From: Ferruginibacter sp.
Lineage (GTDB): Bacteria > Bacteroidota > Bacteroidia > Chitinophagales > Chitinophagaceae
Length of the DNA stretch: 29,216 bases
Assembly (NCBI GenBank): GCA_030831725.1
Contig: JAURKN010000068.1
Coordinates: 1 to 29,216, forward strand
Direction: 5' to 3'
Shown: one piece after another, positions 7,920 through 15,506 of the stretch
Layout: each line of letters opens with the position of its first letter
Numbering within the stretch: the stretch's first letter is position 1
Translations under genes and position numbers: made by a program
Notes under the pieces: generated by a model
Databases searched by the model: none
The model's input: the letters and a program-made list of their open reading frames with translations, nothing else
Told to the model about the DNA's origin: nothing

Positions 7920-10040
7920 ATGAATCTATTTTACAAAAAGCCCATTGAGTCACTCGGATTTGATTTCATTGAATCGAAATATCTCCCAAAAGGAAAAAGT
8001 GAATACCACTTAAGAAACAAACAATGCAAGCTTTCTGGTGAATACAAGCCATTGTCAAAAAGCCAGATCGACATATTGATTCAAAATCAGAATGAATCCG
8101 ACGACTGGAAAAACATACTGGTGTCGAAAAAATTCAACGCAAAGCTGGTTCATCGAAATCGTTTTTTTGGGAAAATAACGATTGGAGATCTGGTTCCTGT
8201 ATACCATGAATTTCACAATTTCAAAATGCGTGAGGGCATTTATGACAGCATGATCATCAGCTGCGATATCGGCAATCACGTTTGTATAGACAATGTCAAA
8301 TATCTCAGTCATTATATCATAGGAAATGATGTGATGATAGCCAATGTGAATGAATTGGCCACTACCGATAAAGCCAAATTTGGAAATGGAATCCTAAAGG
8401 ATGGCGAAACTGATGAGAAGTCAAGAATCGTCATAGAGGTTTGCAATGAAAACGGAGGAAGAAAAATCATCCCTTTCGATGGCATGCTTGCAGGCGATGC
8501 TTATTTATGGAGCAAACATCAAGGTGATATGCAGCTGATGGATGGGATGAAAAGATTGACCGAAAGAAAATTCGACAAACAAAGAGGTTACTATGGCATG
8601 ATCGGAGATCGAACTGTAATCAAGAATTGCGGTATCATCAAAGACACAAAAATCGGAACTGATGCCTATATCAAAGGAGCGAACAAACTGAAAAATCTGA
8701 CACTCAATTCTGACGCTGAAAGAAAATCTCAGATTGGAGAAGGATGTGAATTGGTTAATGGCATCATCGGTTATGGCTGCAGGATTTTTTATGGTGTGAA
8801 AGCCGTACGTTTCATCGCCGCCTCCCATTCTCAATTGAAATATGGTGCAAGACTGATCAACTCTTATCTGGGGAACAACTCCACCATATCCTGTTGTGAA
8901 GTACTGAACAGTCTCATCTTCCCTTCACACGAACAACATCATAACAACTCTTTTTTATGCGCGTCCCTTATTGAAGGACAAAGCAATATTGCCGCAGGAG
9001 CCACGCTTGGCAGCAACCACAACAGCAGAAGTGCGGATGGCGAAATCATAGCGGGCAGAGGATTCTGGCCCGGACTCTGTGTAAGTTTAAAACACAATTC
9101 CAAATTCGCCTCATTCACGATTTTAGCAAAAGGAGATTATCCTTCAGAACTCAATATCCCAATTCCTTTTTGTTTGGTAAGCAACGACCTCACCCATGAC
9201 AGATTGGTTGTAATGCCTGGTTATTGGTTCATGTACAACATGTATGCGTTGGCAAGAAATGCGCAAAAATATAAAGACAGAGACCAGAGGCTCCAAAAAG
9301 TTCAACTCCTTGAATTTGATTATCTGGCACCCGACACCGCCAATGAAATACTCGCAGCGATCAAACTTCTCGAATCATTGAAGATCAATGAAAAAGGGGA
9401 AGCCCAGCTCAAGGGTTGGGAAAACAGCAATCGAAACGTATTGCTGATCAAAGTGCCTCAAGCCATAAATATGTTTCGTAAAATGATCGCCAAATACCTT
9501 GTCGATCAGATGTTGGAAGTGATAGATCAGGAAAAGCCACAAAGTTTCGATCTGTTGAAAAAAAGGATGGGTAATGGCTCACAAAAATCTGAATGGGTTA
9601 ACATCGGAGGCCAATTGATCATGAAAAAAGAAGTTGAGAAACTGAAAGACTCAATCAAGAACAACAAAATCAGTACTTGGGAACAGGTTCATCTGTTTTA
9701 TCAAAAACAAGGAGACACATACTCAGTTGACAAGTTGAAGCATGCATATGCTGTTTATCTTGAAATGACAAAAATGAAAAACACCGAATTTGACGCATCC
9801 TGTTTTTCATCTTTACTGAAAACGTATAATGAAATCAACGAAGAGATTTTTTCAAACATTTTCTCATCAAGAGAAAAAGACCATACGAATCCTTTCAGAA
9901 AAATGATTTATGAAGATGAAAGCGAGATGAATAAAGTGTTGGGAAAACTGGAAGACAACAGTTTTATACTTGAACAGAAAAAGAAACTTTCACAAACAAA
10001 GAAACAAATCCTTCAATTGAAAAAGAAGTGGGCTTTGTGA
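7920..10040 (+). CDS. DUF4954-family protein with left-handed beta-helix repeats
   Basis: 706 residues, no signal peptide or membrane segment, so probably cytoplasmic. The body carries irregular hexapeptide-type turns typical of a left-handed parallel beta-helix, in two blocks: about 90-150 (VPVYHEF..GNHVCIDNV..IGNDVMI) and about 215-400 (IGDRTVIKNC, IGTDAYIKG, IGEGCELVNGIIGYGCRI, LGNNSTISC, AAGATLGSNHNSR). A conserved-looking AGRGFWPGL follows near 380. The last 150 residues are helical and charged and end in a coiled-coil-like segment rich in Lys and Gln. Such helices occur in acyl- and nucleotidyl-transferases that act on sugar nucleotides, but no catalytic motif is recognised. The family is found mainly in Bacteroidota and its function is unknown. 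Position just after glmS suggests a link with amino-sugar metabolism (inference). Confidence 0.82.
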   Translation: MNLFYKKPIESLGFDFIESKYLPKGKSEYHLRNKQCKLSGEYKPLSKSQIDILIQNQNESDDWKNILVSKKFNAKLVHRNRFFGKITIGDLVPVYHEFHNFKMREGIYDSMIISCDIGNHVCIDNVKYLSHYIIGNDVMIANVNELATTDKAKFGNGILKDGETDEKSRIVIEVCNENGGRKIIPFDGMLAGDAYLWSKHQGDMQLMDGMKRLTERKFDKQRGYYGMIGDRTVIKNCGIIKDTKIGTDAYIKGANKLKNLTLNSDAERKSQIGEGCELVNGIIGYGCRIFYGVKAVRFIAASHSQLKYGARLINSYLGNNSTISCCEVLNSLIFPSHEQHHNNSFLCASLIEGQSNIAAGATLGSNHNSRSADGEIIAGRGFWPGLCVSLKHNSKFASFTILAKGDYPSELNIPIPFCLVSNDLTHDRLVVMPGYWFMYNMYALARNAQKYKDRDQRLQKVQLLEFDYLAPDTANEILAAIKLLESLKINEKGEAQLKGWENSNRNVLLIKVPQAINMFRKMIAKYLVDQMLEVIDQEKPQSFDLLKKRMGNGSQKSEWVNIGGQLIMKKEVEKLKDSIKNNKISTWEQVHLFYQKQGDTYSVDKLKHAYAVYLEMTKMKNTEFDASCFSSLLKTYNEINEEIFSNIFSSREKDHTNPFRKMIYEDESEMNKVLGKLEDNSFILEQKKKLSQTKKQILQLKKKWAL

Positions 10041-10042
10041 AA

Positions 10043-10459
10043 CTATTCCGATAGAAAACGAACCGCCAACTCGTAGCCCTTTAAACCAAGACCGATGATG
10101 GTTCCTTTAGCTTTAGGTGATACGAATGACTGATGCCTGAAAGACTCTCTTGAAAATACGTTGGATATATGAACTTCAATGACGGGTTTTGAAATGGCAG
10201 CAACCGCATCTCCGATGGCCACAGATGTATGTGTATATCCTGCAGGATTCAAGATCAAAGCATCTGCGACTATCGAACATTTCTGAATGGCATCAATCAA
10301 CTCTCCTTCTATATTGCTTTGTACATAGATGAATTCGATATGGGGAAAAGCCAACTTCAATTCCTCAAGAAAAACATCGAAACTTTTCTCCCCATAAACA
10401 GCAGTTTCCCTGGTTCCAAGTAAATTCAGATTGGGTCCGTTTATGATTGCGATTTTCAT
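10043..10459 (-). CDS. aroQ: 3-dehydroquinate dehydratase, type II
   Basis: 138 residues. It removes water from 3-dehydroquinate to give 3-dehydroshikimate in the shikimate pathway; the type II enzyme is a dodecamer. The family pattern is complete: NGPNLNLLG at 7-15, flexible-loop R17 and catalytic Y22, N71 in LNPAGYTHTS, catalytic H97 in EVHISN, and R108. It is preceded 37 bp upstream by carA on the same strand, so it may be read from the carA transcript. Its stop codon lies 2 bp from that of the DUF4954 gene, which converges on it, and no terminator is visible in between. Confidence 0.95.
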   Translation of the reverse strand: MKIAIINGPNLNLLGTRETAVYGEKSFDVFLEELKLAFPHIEFIYVQSNIEGELIDAIQKCSIVADALILNPAGYTHTSVAIGDAVAAISKPVIEVHISNVFSRESFRHQSFVSPKAKGTIIGLGLKGYELAVRFLSE

Positions 10460-10496
10460 GTTGATGTGTTTCTGTTGGGATTTCTTTTTGATCGTT

Positions 10497-11594
10497 CTAT
10501 TTCATCATGTCGATAAAAGTGTCGAATAGATATCGACTATCATGAGGACCTGGAGTCGCTTCGGGATGATACTGAACGGAAAAGGCTTTTTTCCCTTTGA
10601 TACGAATCCCTTCAATACTGTCATCATTGAGATTGACATGCGTTATCTCAATTTCCGGATTTTTTTTAACCGACTCTGGATCTATGCCAAACCCATGATT
10701 CTGCGTTGTGATTTCCGACTTACCAGTTATGATGTTTTTTACCGGGTGGTTAAGTCCTCTGTGTCCGTGATGCATTTTAAAAGTGGAAATTCCATTTGCA
10801 AGGGCAAGCAATTGATGCCCTAGGCAGATGCCAAACAAAGGTTTGTCTTCCTGAAGAATCTGTTTCACGGTATCAACCGCGTAATGCATCGGGGCAGGAT
10901 CACCGGGACCATTGCTTAAAAAATAGCCGGTCGGTTGAAAATCCTTAAGATCATGGTATGATGTTTTCGCTGGAAAAACTTTGACGTAAGCTCCTCTCTC
11001 CGTCATGCAATTCAGGATATTTTTTTTGACACCGAAATCCAACACTGCGATACGAATGTTACTTTTTTCATCACCCAAACTATACGCCTCCGTAGTCGAC
11101 ACCGTTGATGCCAACTCCAGTCCGTCCATCGATGGCACTTTTTTCAACCCATTTTCTAATGACTCCAGATCTGTCAATGTGGTGGATATGATGCAATTCA
11201 TAGCCCCTTTGGTTCTTACATGCGCCACAAGGGCTCTGGTATCAACACCGTCGATGGCCAGAATCTCTTGTTGTTCGAAGTATTGCTGAAGACTCATTTC
11301 CCCTAAAAAACGACTGAATTTGCTTTCCAGATTTCTGCCTATGATGGCTCTCACTTTTACAGAATCACTCTCCACATCCGTTTGACGTGTTCCATAATTT
11401 CCGATATGAACATTGTTCATGATCAGCACCTGACCGGTGTAGCTGGGGTCGGTAAAAACTTCCTGATACCCTGTCATTCCTGTGTTGAAACATATCTCAC
11501 CTGTTGAAGTTCCTGATTTTCCGAATGCTTTCCCGCAAATCATGGTGCCATCTTCCAAAAGCAGATATGCATTTCCCTGTTTCATGTTTTCCAT
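10497..11594 (-). CDS. carA: Carbamoyl-phosphate synthase small subunit
   Basis: 365 residues from the ATG at 11594; a TTG at 11624 and an ATG at 11585 are the alternatives. It is the glutaminase subunit that hands ammonia to CarB for pyrimidine and arginine synthesis. The N-terminal domain (about 5-150; LLEDGTMICGKAFG, FNTGMTGYQEV) is followed by a class I glutamine amidotransferase domain with nucleophile C257 in GICLGHQLLAL and the His-Glu pair in QYHPEATPGP. carB is not in the window. It lies 93 bp after rplQ with the operon terminator in between, so it probably has its own promoter or depends on read-through. Confidence 0.95.
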   Translation of the reverse strand: MENMKQGNAYLLLEDGTMICGKAFGKSGTSTGEICFNTGMTGYQEVFTDPSYTGQVLIMNNVHIGNYGTRQTDVESDSVKVRAIIGRNLESKFSRFLGEMSLQQYFEQQEILAIDGVDTRALVAHVRTKGAMNCIISTTLTDLESLENGLKKVPSMDGLELASTVSTTEAYSLGDEKSNIRIAVLDFGVKKNILNCMTERGAYVKVFPAKTSYHDLKDFQPTGYFLSNGPGDPAPMHYAVDTVKQILQEDKPLFGICLGHQLLALANGISTFKMHHGHRGLNHPVKNIITGKSEITTQNHGFGIDPESVKKNPEIEITHVNLNDDSIEGIRIKGKKAFSVQYHPEATPGPHDSRYLFDTFIDMMK

Positions 11595-11650
11595 TTTATA
11601 AAACCATTTTGCAAATAAAATCAAACTTCTTTGAACTGAAATAAAAGGAT

Positions 11651-11677
11651 AAAAAAAAGCCCCGAAATAATCGGGGC
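11651..11677 (-). terminator. Intrinsic terminator of the alpha operon
   Basis: On the minus strand GCCCCGA and TCGGGGC form a perfect 7-bp GC-rich stem with a 5-nt loop (TTATT), followed by eight T residues. It lies 10 bases past the rplQ stop codon and separates the ribosomal operon from carA. Confidence 0.92.
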
Positions 11678-11687
11678 AATAATAATA

Positions 11688-12218
11688 TTAATCTTCTGCG
11701 GATTCTGAAGTGTCTGCTGAAGACTGCGTTTCTTCTGTTGATGTTTCGGAAGCTTCTTCGGTTGTTGCCGCTTTCTTTTTTCCACCGGAGCGACGAGTCT
11801 TCTTTGCAGTTGACACCTCTTCTCCTTTTCCTTTTCCGTAGATTTCGTTGAAATCAACCAATTCAATCATTGCCATTTCCGCGTTATCACCCACACGAGC
11901 ACCGAGCTTGATGATCCTGGTGTATCCTCCCGGACGATCAGCGACTTTCGGAGCTACGACAGTGAACAATTCTTTAACGGCATCTTTATCGTTAAGATAG
12001 CTGAATACGATACGATGATTGTGCATGATCGCTTCCTTGCTTTCGTTGGCCTTTGTTTTGGTAATCAAAGGTTCGATATACGTTCTGAGTGAACGGGCTT
12101 TCGCCAATGTTGTAGTGATTCTTTTGTGAGTGATCAGCTGACAACCCAGATTCATAAGCAATGATCTTCTGTGTGAAGCTGTTCTGCTGAGGTTGTTGTT
12201 TTTGTTTCCGTGACGCAT
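11688..12218 (-). CDS. rplQ: 50S ribosomal protein L17 with long C-terminal tail
   Basis: 176 residues against about 127 in E. coli. The core (about 1-125) starts MRHGNKNNNLSRTASHRR and contains LITHKRITTTLAKA and the GGYTRI turn, as in all L17. Residues from about 130 form a low-complexity extension: first basic (KKTRRSGGKKK), then acidic and Ser/Thr/Glu-rich to the end. Extended L17 tails are common in Bacteroidota; this one changes sharply from positive to negative charge. Last gene of the alpha operon, 84 bp after rpoA and directly before the terminator. Confidence 0.96.
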   Translation of the reverse strand: MRHGNKNNNLSRTASHRRSLLMNLGCQLITHKRITTTLAKARSLRTYIEPLITKTKANESKEAIMHNHRIVFSYLNDKDAVKELFTVVAPKVADRPGGYTRIIKLGARVGDNAEMAMIELVDFNEIYGKGKGEEVSTAKKTRRSGGKKKAATTEEASETSTEETQSSADTSESAED

Positions 12219-12236
12219 GACAATTTTTGTTTTTTA

Positions 12237-12261
12237 CCGATACCGTGTCAGGAATTACCGG
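12237..12261 (-). other. Hairpin in the rpoA-rplQ spacer
   Basis: On the minus strand CCGGTA pairs with TATCGG (one G-U wobble) around a 13-nt loop. No clean T tract follows, so it is not an obvious terminator. The weakest of the spacer hairpins in this operon. Confidence 0.35.
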
Positions 12262-12302
12262 CGTTTAATAAATGGGATGTGGCAGAATAATTGAAATATC
12301 AA

Positions 12303-13298
12303 TTACTCATCATCCAGTTTCAATTTGCTGAGATCCATTCCGAAACTCAATCCTCTTTCGTGAAGAACCTGATCGATTTCGCTCAATGATTTTTGACCGA
12401 AGTTTCTGAACTTCATCAAATCTTCTTGTTCGTATTGTACCAGTTCGCTCAAAGAGTTGATTTTTGCTGCTTTGAGGCAATTGAAAGCTCTTACGGAAAG
12501 ATCTAAATCTTCCAACGGAGTCTTCAACATTTTTCTCAATTGCAGTGTATGCTCATCAACCAAATCTTCTTTCTTATCTTCTTTTGTATCAAAAGTGATG
12601 TTCTCATCAGTGATGATCATCAGATGCTGAATCAAAATGCGGCTAGCTTGCTTAACAGCTTCTTCCGGATGAATTGTACCATCAGTCACCACTTCCATGA
12701 TGAGTTTTTCGAAATCTGTGCGTTGTTCCACACGGGTGTTCTCAATCAGATACTTCACATTCTTGATAGGTGTGAAGATGGAATCTACTGGAATGTAGCC
12801 GAAATGAGAACTTTTATCCTTTTGCTCTTCCGCAGGCACATAACCTCTACCTTTTCCGATGGTGATTTCGATATCAAGTTTTGCGCTGTTGTCGAGTGTG
12901 CAAATCAATAATTCCGGATTCATCACCTGGAAAGAAGGAGAAGCATCTCCGATCATTGCTGCGGTGAATTGAGTGGTATTTTTGATAGACAATGTCAATT
13001 TTTCATGTTGAACATCATGATCCACTTTTGATTTGAAACGAACTTGTTTCAAATTGAGGATGATTTCGGTTACATCTTCAGTCACTCCTTTAAGAGTAGC
13101 GAATTCATGGTCAGCTCCGGTGATGTTTATTCCGGTGATGGCATGTCCTTCAAGAGAATTAAGAAGTACTCTGCGTAAAGCATTTCCTATAGTTACACCG
13201 TATCCTGGCTCAAGCGGACGAAACTCGAATTGAGCTTCGAAATCGGTTGCTTTTTGCAGAACGATTTTATCGGGCTTGACAAAATTGAATATGGCCAT
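12303..13298 (-). CDS. rpoA: RNA polymerase alpha subunit
   Basis: 331 residues, full length. The N-terminal dimerisation domain (about 10-230) shows the family signature RPLEPGYGVTIGNALRRVLL and LNLKQVRFK. A short acidic linker (about 240-255) leads to the C-terminal domain (about 260-325; LSVRAFNCLKAAKINSLSEL, RNFGQKSLSEI), which binds upstream DNA and regulators. It is in the usual alpha-operon place between rpsD and rplQ. Confidence 0.97.
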   Translation of the reverse strand: MAIFNFVKPDKIVLQKATDFEAQFEFRPLEPGYGVTIGNALRRVLLNSLEGHAITGINITGADHEFATLKGVTEDVTEIILNLKQVRFKSKVDHDVQHEKLTLSIKNTTQFTAAMIGDASPSFQVMNPELLICTLDNSAKLDIEITIGKGRGYVPAEEQKDKSSHFGYIPVDSIFTPIKNVKYLIENTRVEQRTDFEKLIMEVVTDGTIHPEEAVKQASRILIQHLMIITDENITFDTKEDKKEDLVDEHTLQLRKMLKTPLEDLDLSVRAFNCLKAAKINSLSELVQYEQEDLMKFRNFGQKSLSEIDQVLHERGLSFGMDLSKLKLDDE

Positions 13299-13326
13299 AT
13301 TGTGTTTTTTTACGTTTACAATGGTT

Positions 13327-13339
13327 GCACCTTCGGTGC
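13327..13339 (-). other. Hairpin in the rpsD-rpoA spacer
   Basis: GCACC and GGTGC form a perfect 5-bp stem (loop GAA on the minus-strand RNA), 28 bases before the rpoA start. The T run lies on the plus-strand side only, so it does not look like a terminator for this operon. Confidence 0.4.
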
Positions 13340-13368
13340 TTTTTCCCTTTGGATGGGATCAGGAATTA

Positions 13369-13974
13369 TTACTTGCTGTACAATTCCACAATCAGTTGTT
13401 CCTTGATGTTTTCCGGAACGCTTTCTCTTTCAGGATAAGCGATGAAAGTACCTTTCATTTCGCCTTCGCTCCAATCGAGCCAGCTGAATTTCGGGTTCTT
13501 CCCTTTCAGGTTTCCGGTGATGGTTGAATTGGCTGCACTCTTGTTTTTCAAACCGATCACATCTCCGGGAACACAGTTGTAAGAAGGAATGTTAACCACT
13601 TCTCCGTTCACAGTGATGTGCTTATGGCTTACCATTTGACGAGCTGCCTGACGACTTGGAGCGATTCCCAATCTGAAAACCGTATTGTCCAAACGAGCTT
13701 CAAGCAGTTTGATCAGGTTTTCACCGGTAACGCCTTTACGACGAGCTGCCTCTTCGAATGTTTTGCGGAATTGTTTTTCAAGAAGGCCATACGTGTATTT
13801 GGCTTTCTGCTTTTCTTTCAGCTGAACCCCATACTCACTAAGGGTTTTACGCTTTTTGTTTGCACCATGCTGTCCGGGAGGGTTACTGTTTTTAGTCAAC
13901 CATTTTCCATTTCCGGTGATGGGTTCTCCGAATCTGCGGGAGATTTTTGTTTTGGGGCCTGTATAACGTGCCAT
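13369..13974 (-). CDS. rpsD: 30S ribosomal protein S4
   Basis: 201 residues. A primary 16S rRNA-binding protein; in E. coli it also represses the alpha operon. It starts MARYTGPKTKISRRFGEPI. The N-terminal region lacks the zinc cysteines of some S4 forms. The S4 RNA-binding fold is at about 90-155 (LIKLLEARLDNTVFRLG, RQMVSHKHITVNG). Located between rpsK and rpoA, with an 83-bp spacer upstream that holds a 9-bp stem (13986-14023). Confidence 0.97.
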   Translation of the reverse strand: MARYTGPKTKISRRFGEPITGNGKWLTKNSNPPGQHGANKKRKTLSEYGVQLKEKQKAKYTYGLLEKQFRKTFEEAARRKGVTGENLIKLLEARLDNTVFRLGIAPSRQAARQMVSHKHITVNGEVVNIPSYNCVPGDVIGLKNKSAANSTITGNLKGKNPKFSWLDWSEGEMKGTFIAYPERESVPENIKEQLIVELYSK

Positions 13975-13985
13975 AGTATGAATTG

Positions 13986-14023
13986 AAGACCTTTTGGTGA
14001 CGATGCATCATTATAAAGGTCTT
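13986..14023 (-). promoter_or_regulatory. Large stem-loop just upstream of rpsD
   Basis: AAGACCTTT and AAAGGTCTT pair perfectly over 9 bp around a 20-nt loop that itself contains the palindrome GATGCATC. The stem ends 11 bases before the rpsD ATG, and no T tract follows. Because S4 is the alpha-operon autoregulator in E. coli, a role as a translational control site is reasonable but is inference. Confidence 0.5.
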
Positions 14024-14057
14024 TTAAAATGAATAATGCATCCGTTATGAATGGTAA

Positions 14058-14468
14058 TTAAACTCTTCTCTTCTTTGGAGGACGGCAGCCATTGTGTGGC
14101 AATGGAGTAACATCCTTGATCATAGTTACTTCCAAACCACTTTGCGCCAGTGAACGGATTGCTCCTTCACGTCCGCTTCCAGGTCCTTTTACGTACACGT
14201 CCACACGCTTCAAACCGGCGTCGATTGCTGTTTTAGCAGCATCAGCACCTGCCATTTGTGCGGCGTATGGTGTATTTTTCTTGCTTCCACGGAAACCCAT
14301 CTTTCCGGCAGATGACCAGGAGATGACTTGTCCGTTTTTGTTGGTCAAGCTGATGATGATGTTGTTGAAGGTAGCGGAGATATGTGCATCACCGTGACTG
14401 TCAACCTTTACGATTCTTTTTTTGGCCGCAGCTTTTGCGCTTTGTCCTTTTTGTTGTGCTTTTGCCAT
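14058..14468 (-). CDS. rpsK: 30S ribosomal protein S11
   Basis: 136 residues. Part of the platform of the small subunit, contacting mRNA in the E site. After a Lys/Ala-rich start come the conserved blocks HISATFNNIIISLTNKNG, SSAGKMGFRGSKKNTPYAAQ and GPGSGREGAIRSL, and the end RPPKKRRV. Its 131-bp upstream spacer, the widest in the operon, contains three hairpins. Confidence 0.97.
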   Translation of the reverse strand: MAKAQQKGQSAKAAAKKRIVKVDSHGDAHISATFNNIIISLTNKNGQVISWSSAGKMGFRGSKKNTPYAAQMAGADAAKTAIDAGLKRVDVYVKGPGSGREGAIRSLAQSGLEVTMIKDVTPLPHNGCRPPKKRRV

Positions 14469-14491
14469 GTTTTTAGGTGGTCTTGTGTTTC

Positions 14492-14505
14492 CCCAATTTC
14501 TTGGG
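14492..14505 (-). other. GNRA-loop hairpin upstream of rpsK
   Basis: On the minus-strand RNA CCCAA and UUGGG enclose a GAAA tetraloop, 23 bases before the rpsK ATG. The GNRA loop makes a functional RNA hairpin more credible than stem length alone would suggest. Confidence 0.4.
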
Positions 14506-14528
14506 CGACATCTACTCTACTGCTGACT

Positions 14529-14542
14529 TCGGAGCGATCCGA
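14529..14542 (-). other. Hairpin in the rpsM-rpsK spacer
   Basis: TCGGA and TCCGA form a perfect 5-bp stem with a 4-nt loop (TCGC on the minus strand). Middle one of three short hairpins in this spacer. Confidence 0.35.
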
Positions 14543-14578
14543 GATTGATGCCGAAAATGAATGAAGTCATATCATACA

Positions 14579-14594
14579 GTCGGAAATATCCGAC
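14579..14594 (-). other. Hairpin directly after rpsM
   Basis: GTCGGA and TCCGAC form a perfect 6-bp stem with a TATT loop, starting 5 bases past the rpsM stop codon. No T tract follows, so RNA processing or 3' end protection is more likely than termination. Confidence 0.45.
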
Positions 14595-14599
14595 AAGTA

Positions 14600-14977
14600 T
14601 TACTTGGTCACTTTCTTCTTGCCGGCAACTGTCTTACGCTTACCCTTACGAGTACGGCTGTTGGTACGTGTACGTTGTCCACGCAAAGGCAATCCTTTAC
14701 GATGACGCAAACCACGATAACATGCGATATCCAACAGACGCTTGATATTCATTTGGGTCTCACTACGGAGCGCACCTTCAGTTTTGAATTCGTTGTTGAT
14801 CACATTACGAATGGCAGTTTGTTCATCGTCGTTCCACTGATTCACTTTTTTATTGTGATCAATGCCAGACTTAGTCAGAATGTACTTCGCAGTAGATCTT
14901 CCGATTCCGTAGATGTAAGTCAATCCGATTTCGCCTCTCTTGTTTTTTGGTAAGTCTATACCGGCAATACGAGCCAT
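14600..14977 (-). CDS. rpsM: 30S ribosomal protein S13
   Basis: 125 residues. Head protein contacting the P-site tRNA and the large subunit. It starts MARIAGIDLPKNKRGEIGLT, has the helix-turn region YIYGIGRSTAKYIL and the basic C-terminal block GLRHRKGLPLRGQRTRTNSR. Follows rpmJ after 29 bp, the narrowest spacer of the operon. Confidence 0.97.
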   Translation of the reverse strand: MARIAGIDLPKNKRGEIGLTYIYGIGRSTAKYILTKSGIDHNKKVNQWNDDEQTAIRNVINNEFKTEGALRSETQMNIKRLLDIACYRGLRHRKGLPLRGQRTRTNSRTRKGKRKTVAGKKKVTK

Positions 14978-15006
14978 ATGCTGTTTTTTATTTTTGTCTT
15001 TTTAAA

Positions 15007-15123
15007 TTACCCTTGTTTTTGTTTGTAGCGAGGATTCTTTTTGTTGATCACATACAAACGCCCTTTTCTTCTGACGATTTTACAATCGGCACTGCGCTTT
15101 TTGATTGAAGCTCTTACCTTCAT
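15007..15123 (-). CDS. rpmJ: 50S ribosomal protein L36 (zinc-free type)
   Basis: 38 residues, read directly from the sequence: starts MKVRASIKKRSADCKIVRRK and ends NKKNPRYKQKQG. Only C14 of the zinc set is left; the other positions are S11, N27 and Y33, so this is the form that does not bind zinc. Placed normally between infA and rpsM. Confidence 0.95.
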   Translation of the reverse strand: MKVRASIKKRSADCKIVRRKGRLYVINKKNPRYKQKQG

Positions 15124-15150
15124 GATTTTTGTTTTTTTCTTTTTATCTAT

Positions 15151-15167
15151 TCGTTCTTTATGAACGA
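15151..15167 (-). other. Hairpin upstream of rpmJ
   Basis: TCGTTC and GAACGA form a perfect 6-bp stem with a 5-nt loop, 27 bases before the rpmJ start. On the minus strand it is followed at a short distance by an A-rich run, not a T tract. Confidence 0.35.
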
Positions 15168-15185
15168 TGTTGCCTTAAAAATTTA

Positions 15186-15203
15186 CCAAAACAACCGTTT
15201 TGG
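15186..15203 (-). terminator. Stem-loop directly after infA, possible attenuator
   Basis: CCAAAAC and GTTTTGG form a perfect 7-bp stem with a 4-nt loop, beginning 2 bases past the infA stop. Downstream on the minus strand is TAAATTTTTAA, a weak T tract. It could reduce read-through from infA into rpmJ, but it is weaker than the terminator after rplQ. Confidence 0.4.
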
Positions 15204-15205
15204 AA

Positions 15206-15424
15206 TTACTTGTAGCGGAAAATAATCCGCCCCCTGCTCAAATCATAAGGACTCATTTCAACTCCAACCCTATCTCCAGGAAGGATACGGATGTAGTGCA
15301 TCCTCATCTTGCCGGAAATGGTTGCCAGAATTTCATGGCCATTCTCCAATTTGACCTTGAACATAGCATTGCTCAGCGCCTCTATAATGATTCCGTCTTG
15401 TTTGATCAGTGCTTGTTTGGCCAT
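15206..15424 (-). CDS. infA: Translation initiation factor IF-1
   Basis: 72 residues, the standard length. A single S1/OB-fold domain: IIEALSNAMFKVKLENGHEILA, GKMRMHYIRILPGDRV and SPYDLSRGRIIFRYK at the end. Binds the A site of the 30S subunit during initiation. It is the first gene of the alpha operon here, with its own -7 element 13 bases upstream of the ATG. Confidence 0.97.
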   Translation of the reverse strand: MAKQALIKQDGIIIEALSNAMFKVKLENGHEILATISGKMRMHYIRILPGDRVGVEMSPYDLSRGRIIFRYK

Positions 15425-15437
15425 AATTTTGGGAGCG

Positions 15438-15445
15438 CAAAGATA
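15438..15445 (-). promoter_or_regulatory. -7 element of the infA/alpha operon
   Basis: TATCTTTG on the minus strand fits TAnnTTTG and is followed by CGC. Only 13 bases lie between it and the infA ATG, so the leader would be about 5-10 nt. No -33 TTG at normal spacing was found. Confidence 0.55.
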
Positions 15446-15506
15446 GGATAATAAAATTAATTTTTAAAGATTTCTGCTTATTTTTACTTACATAATCAAA
15501 AAAATC

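Noticed and set aside
13327..13344. Hairpin plus T5 as a plus-strand terminator
   Set aside because: No plus-strand gene precedes it; only the hairpin is relevant, as part of the minus-strand mRNA.
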